This document shows, in pieces, positions 63,201-64,000 of a stretch of 64,000 nt of DNA (positions are counted from its first letter, which is position 1; each line of letters starts with the position of its first letter). The translations under genes and the position numbers were made by a program. Source of the stretch: Tigriopus japonicus (taxonomy: Eukaryota > Arthropoda > Copepoda > Harpacticoida > Harpacticidae); NCBI GenBank assembly GCA_010645155.1, contig CM021318.1, positions 8,733,550-8,797,549 on the forward strand. Reading direction: 5' to 3'. Below the pieces are notes generated by a model, which worked only from the letters and a program-made list of their open reading frames with translations, ran no database searches and was not told where the DNA came from.

Positions 63201-63914
63201 TTCACCAAGCGTGTTGCAACGACCGGTCTTGTGTTCCTTGAATGATTCAAAGGGCGCCTTTGTTCGCTTTTTTAAAGTCGTTCTCGACCTTCTTTGTTTC
63301 AGACGAAGTGTTCGTTCAGGATACGCATTCTCTCATCAAGAAGGATTTGGCCGCCTTATCACTTCGGGGAAAATCATGCGTCATCCTCATCAGGGACCAT
63401 TTTCATTGCATCCAGTAAGTCTTCGTACTAACTAGTAGTTGTTTGCCTTGGGACTGTTTTGGAACGTCATTTGGAACAGAGCTCGAATTTCCAAGTGACC
63501 CATCTTCATCTGGAAATCGTTGAGCCAACAACAAAAGGCCAATCATATATAGTCGCTTCATCAATTTTAGCCAAAGATGTTCACATAAATTTCTAGCCTT
63601 CGTGATAAAGAGATGGTCATTTTGTAACGGCATGCATTTTTATTCTGCAGAACCCGACTTCTCAAGATGGTGTTGGCGGTGGTGGGAGTCAAGTTTCCTC
63701 CTCCAACGAGTCCTTGGGTCGAAATACCAAGGCCAACAAAGGCCATCGTGGCCATCACAATCATCACCATCAAAAGGCATCGCATGGGAGGCAAAGACCC
63801 GGCCAAGGTGGACTTACCACCCCTATGGATGAGGGCAATAATCTAGCAATTAATCTGGAGATCAATGGCCACCTCCGAGAAGTCGGTATTCCCAATCGAG
63901 TCGAGAGCGAGTAG
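39007..63914 (+). CDS. ATP8B: ATP8B-type P4-ATPase (phospholipid flippase), 27 coding exon positions
   Basis: P4-ATPases use ATP to move phospholipids from the outer/lumenal to the cytosolic leaflet, normally with a CDC50/TMEM30 subunit. Joining the exons listed below gives 4,233 nt (1,410 residues) with every intron phase consistent. Visible parts: N-tail (1-98), M1-M2 (about 120-168), actuator domain with DGET (237-240), M3-M4 with PISL (413-416), P domain with the phosphorylated Asp466 in SDKTGT, N domain with KGAD (717-720), TGDK (832-835), GDGAND (982-987), M5-M10 and a cytosolic C-tail with GYAFSHQ (1292-1298). The C-tail motif, the VEVIRL stretch and the LDQDV loop place it with ATP8B rather than ATP8A, ATP9, ATP10 or ATP11. 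It is longer than human ATP8B1 (about 1,250) because of an insert at 504-589 and a longer tail. Position 23 has two alternative exons. Start: ATG at 39007 with purine at -3 and G at +4. The 3' UTR runs off the window. Confidence 0.96.
39242..42515 (+). other. ATP8B intron 1 (3.3 kb)
   Basis: Second-largest intron. It holds a 141-codon minus-strand frame (39563-39988) with no recognisable domain, a CCAT/CTAC repeat stretch (41822-41870) and otherwise unremarkable sequence. Regulatory elements are possible, but none can be identified. Confidence 0.7.
42516..42574 (+). CDS. ATP8B: ATP8B exon 2
   Basis: 59 nt, residues 79-98. Encodes [20 protein letters not shown], the conserved pre-M1 segment of P4-ATPases. 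Acceptor TTCCAG, donor GCG|GTAAGT. Confidence 0.95.
42641..42754 (+). CDS. ATP8B: ATP8B exon 3: M1
   Basis: 114 nt, residues 99-136, phase 0 at both ends. Contains the family hallmark [18 protein letters not shown] leading into M1. Confidence 0.97.
43538..43636 (+). CDS. ATP8B: ATP8B exon 4: M1/M2 turn and M2
   Basis: 99 nt, residues 137-169. [19 protein letters not shown] forms the lumenal turn and start of M2, and the exon ends IKDAYDDV at phase 0. Confidence 0.97.
43778..43870 (+). CDS. ATP8B: ATP8B exon 5: start of actuator domain
   Basis: 93 nt, residues 170-200, phase 0. [20 protein letters not shown] is typical of this position. The acceptor is a tandem CAGCAG, so residue 170 (Gln) may be optional. 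The donor is CAG|GCGAGT, a GC rather than GT donor. Confidence 0.93.
43944..44056 (+). CDS. ATP8B: ATP8B exon 6: actuator domain
   Basis: 113 nt, residues 201-237 plus two bases. [20 protein letters not shown] is followed by CYIETAELD. The DGET dephosphorylation motif is split between this exon and the next. Confidence 0.97.
44602..44932 (+). CDS. ATP8B: ATP8B exon 7: actuator domain to M3
   Basis: 331 nt, residues 238-348, the longest exon. Starts GETNLKARQ, contains [12 protein letters not shown] and [19 protein letters not shown], and ends in M3. Confidence 0.97.
45020..45103 (+). CDS. ATP8B: ATP8B exon 8: M3
   Basis: 84 nt, residues 349-376, phase 0 at both ends. Hydrophobic [19 protein letters not shown] finishes M3. 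Confidence 0.95.
46057..46184 (+). CDS. ATP8B: ATP8B exon 9: M4 with PISL
   Basis: 128 nt, residues 377-418 plus two bases. Short M3/M4 lumenal loop, then M4 with VVPISLYV. The Ile of PISL lies in the lipid path of flippases studied structurally. Confidence 0.96.
46425..46587 (+). CDS. ATP8B: ATP8B exon 10: phosphorylation site
   Basis: 163 nt, residues 419-473. [17 protein letters not shown] precedes SDKTGTLTQ; Asp466 is the residue that forms the aspartyl-phosphate. Confidence 0.98.
47079..47168 (+). CDS. ATP8B: ATP8B exon 11
   Basis: 90 nt, residues 474-503, phase 0 at both ends. [17 protein letters not shown] follows the P-loop Asp and enters the N domain. Confidence 0.96.
47605..47862 (+). 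CDS. ATP8B: ATP8B exon 12: lineage-variable insert, possible cassette exon
   Basis: 258 nt, residues 504-589, phase 0 at both ends, so skipping it keeps the frame. The region between the CYGD block and the next conserved block is variable in P4-ATPases. Here it is polar, with a Gln/Lys/Ser/Pro-rich end (about 565-589), probably a disordered loop on the cytosolic N domain. Splice signals are TTAG and AAA|GTAATT, the latter weak. Confidence 0.82.
48684..48843 (+). CDS. ATP8B: ATP8B exon 13: N domain
   Basis: 160 nt, residues 590-642 plus one base. Ends [17 protein letters not shown], conserved in ATP8B proteins. Confidence 0.96.
49142..49263 (+). CDS. ATP8B: ATP8B exon 14: N domain
   Basis: 122 nt, residues 643-683. 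[19 protein letters not shown] is the nucleotide-binding-domain signature of P4-ATPases. Confidence 0.98.
49349..49451 (+). CDS. ATP8B: ATP8B exon 15: N domain
   Basis: 103 nt, residues 684-717 plus one base. [16 protein letters not shown], then LYCK; the KGAD motif crosses the next junction. Confidence 0.97.
49541..49620 (+). CDS. ATP8B: ATP8B exon 16: KGAD motif
   Basis: 80 nt, residues 718-744. [13 protein letters not shown] completes KGAD; the acidic/basic helix after it ends at phase 0. Confidence 0.96.
49621..51705 (+). other. ATP8B intron 16 (2.1 kb)
   Basis: No additional exon, repeat or mobile element is recognised. Frames inside are short and lack family features. Confidence 0.6.
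51706..51906 (+). CDS. ATP8B: ATP8B exon 17: N to P domain
   Basis: 201 nt, residues 745-811, phase 0 at both ends. [10 protein letters not shown] begins it and [11 protein letters not shown] ends it. Confidence 0.97.
52812..52976 (+). CDS. ATP8B: ATP8B exon 18: P domain
   Basis: 165 nt, residues 812-866, phase 0 at both ends. DGVPETI, then [22 protein letters not shown] (832-835) helps bind the phosphorylation site and Mg. Confidence 0.98.
53133..53388 (+). CDS. ATP8B: ATP8B exon 19: variable P-domain insert
   Basis: 256 nt, residues 867-951 plus one base. The first half is a Ser/acid-rich linker (about 889-917), variable in the family and rich in possible phosphorylation sites. [14 protein letters not shown] is the conserved second half. 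Confidence 0.95.
54060..54182 (+). CDS. ATP8B: ATP8B exon 20: GDGAND hinge
   Basis: 123 nt, residues 952-992 plus one base. [19 protein letters not shown] and [14 protein letters not shown]; Asp983 and Asp987 are the catalytic Mg-binding pair by family knowledge. Confidence 0.98.
55046..55175 (+). CDS. ATP8B: ATP8B exon 21
   Basis: 130 nt, residues 993-1035 plus two bases. [21 protein letters not shown]-like [12 protein letters not shown], then [11 protein letters not shown]. Confidence 0.98.
55304..55397 (+). CDS. ATP8B: ATP8B exon 22: M5
   Basis: 94 nt, residues 1036-1067. [16 protein letters not shown] and M5, ending FSAQ at phase 0 before the alternative exons. Confidence 0.98.
56055..56160 (+). 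mobile_element. Decayed non-LTR retrotransposon (LINE) reverse-transcriptase C-terminal fragment
   Basis: Two overlapping forward frames give [10 protein letters not shown] and, after a frame change, [13 protein letters not shown]. Together they resemble the conserved arrangement near the C-terminus of many LINE reverse-transcriptase ORFs (a basic RTK stretch, an S-A-P run, then LWN). The frame change and in-frame stops show it is dead. The minus-strand 189-codon frame over this area is probably a shadow of it. Confidence 0.35.
58327..58667. mobile_element. hAT-type MITE with 8-bp target-site duplication
   Basis: Perfect terminal inverted repeats TAGTGATGGACCGAAAG / CTTTCGGTCCATCACTA bound a 341-bp element. 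It is flanked by the direct 8-bp duplication CCATCCAC (58319-58326 and 58668-58675). Eight-bp duplications and TAG-type ends fit the hAT superfamily. The subterminal regions repeat ACCGAAA and TTTCGGCC; the middle is AT-rich without a transposase. The clean ends suggest a fairly recent insertion. Confidence 0.85.
58910..59135 (+). CDS. ATP8B: ATP8B exon 23A: alternative M6-loop-M7 exon
   Basis: 226 nt, 75 codons plus one base, starts at phase 0 after TTTTTCCAG and ends ATGG|GTGAGC. Encodes M6 ([20 protein letters not shown]), the cytosolic loop with [19 protein letters not shown], and M7. Same length and phases as 23B and 44% identical to it (33 of 75). It lacks some residues common in other ATP8B proteins (the YP after the loop and the FF before M7), so it looks like the more diverged copy. 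Joined to 23B it would give an immediate stop (TGA four codons in), so the two cannot be used together. Confidence 0.92.
60405..60630 (+). CDS. ATP8B: ATP8B exon 23B: alternative M6-loop-M7 exon
   Basis: 226 nt, 75 codons plus one base, acceptor TTTTAG and donor CAAG|GTAAGT (consensus). Encodes M6 ([20 protein letters not shown]), loop [19 protein letters not shown], and M7 ([15 protein letters not shown]). The loop and M7 resemble vertebrate ATP8B more closely than 23A does (DQDVS, YP, LFN, FF, LFF). Lies 1,269 bases after 23A. Both splice into exon 24 in the same frame. Confidence 0.94.
61281..61516 (+). CDS. ATP8B: ATP8B exon 24: M8-M9
   Basis: 236 nt, residues 1143-1221. Lumenal loop, M8 ([16 protein letters not shown]), DTSYWT, then M9. 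The DTSYWT and WGSIA stretches are conserved in class-1 P4-ATPases. Confidence 0.97.
62370..62563 (+). CDS. ATP8B: ATP8B exon 25: M10 and start of C-tail
   Basis: 194 nt, residues 1222-1285 plus two bases. M10 ([18 protein letters not shown]) is followed by a strongly basic cytosolic segment. Confidence 0.96.
63303..63414 (+). CDS. ATP8B: ATP8B exon 26: C-terminal regulatory motif
   Basis: 112 nt, residues 1286-1323. [19 protein letters not shown] matches the conserved (A/G)YAFS motif that docks into the cytosolic domains and inhibits class-1 flippases such as ATP8A2 and ATP8B1. Confidence 0.95.
63651..63914 (+). CDS. ATP8B: ATP8B exon 27: long C-terminal tail and stop
   Basis: 264 nt, residues 1324-1410 and TAG (63912-63914). 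Low-complexity tail: Gly-rich (DGVGGGG), then His-rich ([12 protein letters not shown]), then a mixed end. Acceptor TTCTGCAG. No polyadenylation signal before the window end, so the transcript continues. Confidence 0.9.
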   Translation, partial: NPTSQDGVGGGGSQVSSSNESLGRNTKANKGHRGHHNHHHQKASHGRQRPGQGGLTTPMDEGNNLAINLEINGHLREVGIPNRVESE

Positions 63915-64000
63915 GAGAATCTGAACTGAACTTGGACGAGTCTTCTGTGATGCCCGAATGATCCCTGAGGCTCAAGTGAAGCGAAAATGGACCCGGGATT

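Noticed and set aside
1..64000. CRISPR arrays, bacterial operons, rRNA genes
   Set aside because: The sequence is eukaryotic with spliced genes. The tandem repeats present are simple microsatellites without spacer structure.

Overview
This window is animal nuclear DNA, most likely from an arthropod and possibly a crustacean such as a copepod. Genes are split by GT-AG introns, long stretches are non-coding and rich in microsatellites, and there are remnants of hAT-like, mariner-like and LINE elements. The species cannot be fixed from the sequence. Two protein-coding genes are well supported, and both look complete at the coding level.

Layout. From 1 to about 33.9 kb I find no recognisable protein-coding gene. 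This part holds many short tandem repeats (CT, CCAT, GATA, CAA, GGT), a possible non-autonomous mariner-like element (13.73-14.11 kb), a CpG- and trinucleotide-rich block with a possible minus-strand non-coding first exon (20.86-22.6 kb), and a decayed hAT-like terminal fragment (28.4-28.9 kb). At 33.92-34.55 kb on the minus strand lies a compact four-exon gene for a microsomal glutathione S-transferase 3 (MAPEG family, 141 residues). At 35.44-35.90 kb there is a long imperfect inverted repeat with arms of about 220 bases and a 19-base loop.

From 39.0 to 63.9 kb the plus strand carries one large gene for a class-1 P4-ATPase of the ATP8B type (phospholipid flippase). I joined 27 coding exon positions, each with matching phases across the introns, into a 4,233-nt open frame (1,410 residues). 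All catalytic motifs are present: DGET, PISL, SDKTGT, KGAD, TGDK, GDGAND and the C-terminal GYAFSHQ regulatory motif.

The most interesting observation is that coding position 23, which encodes M6, the M6/M7 loop and M7, exists as two tandem exons (58910-59135 and 60405-60630). They have identical length (226 nt) and phase and encode proteins 44% identical over 75 residues. Including both or neither shifts the frame into an early stop, which is the signature of mutually exclusive splicing. This predicts two flippases with different transmembrane segments from one gene. Other notable points are a GC-AG intron, a phase-0 cassette exon of 86 codons in the cytosolic domain, a tandem NAGNAG acceptor, a possible alternative first exon, and an intact hAT-type MITE with an 8-bp target-site duplication inside intron 22.

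The two genes do not form a pathway, but both encode multi-pass membrane proteins linked to membrane lipids. MGST3 acts on lipid hydroperoxides and leukotriene-like substrates. The flippase moves phospholipids to the cytosolic leaflet, normally with a CDC50 subunit that is not encoded here.
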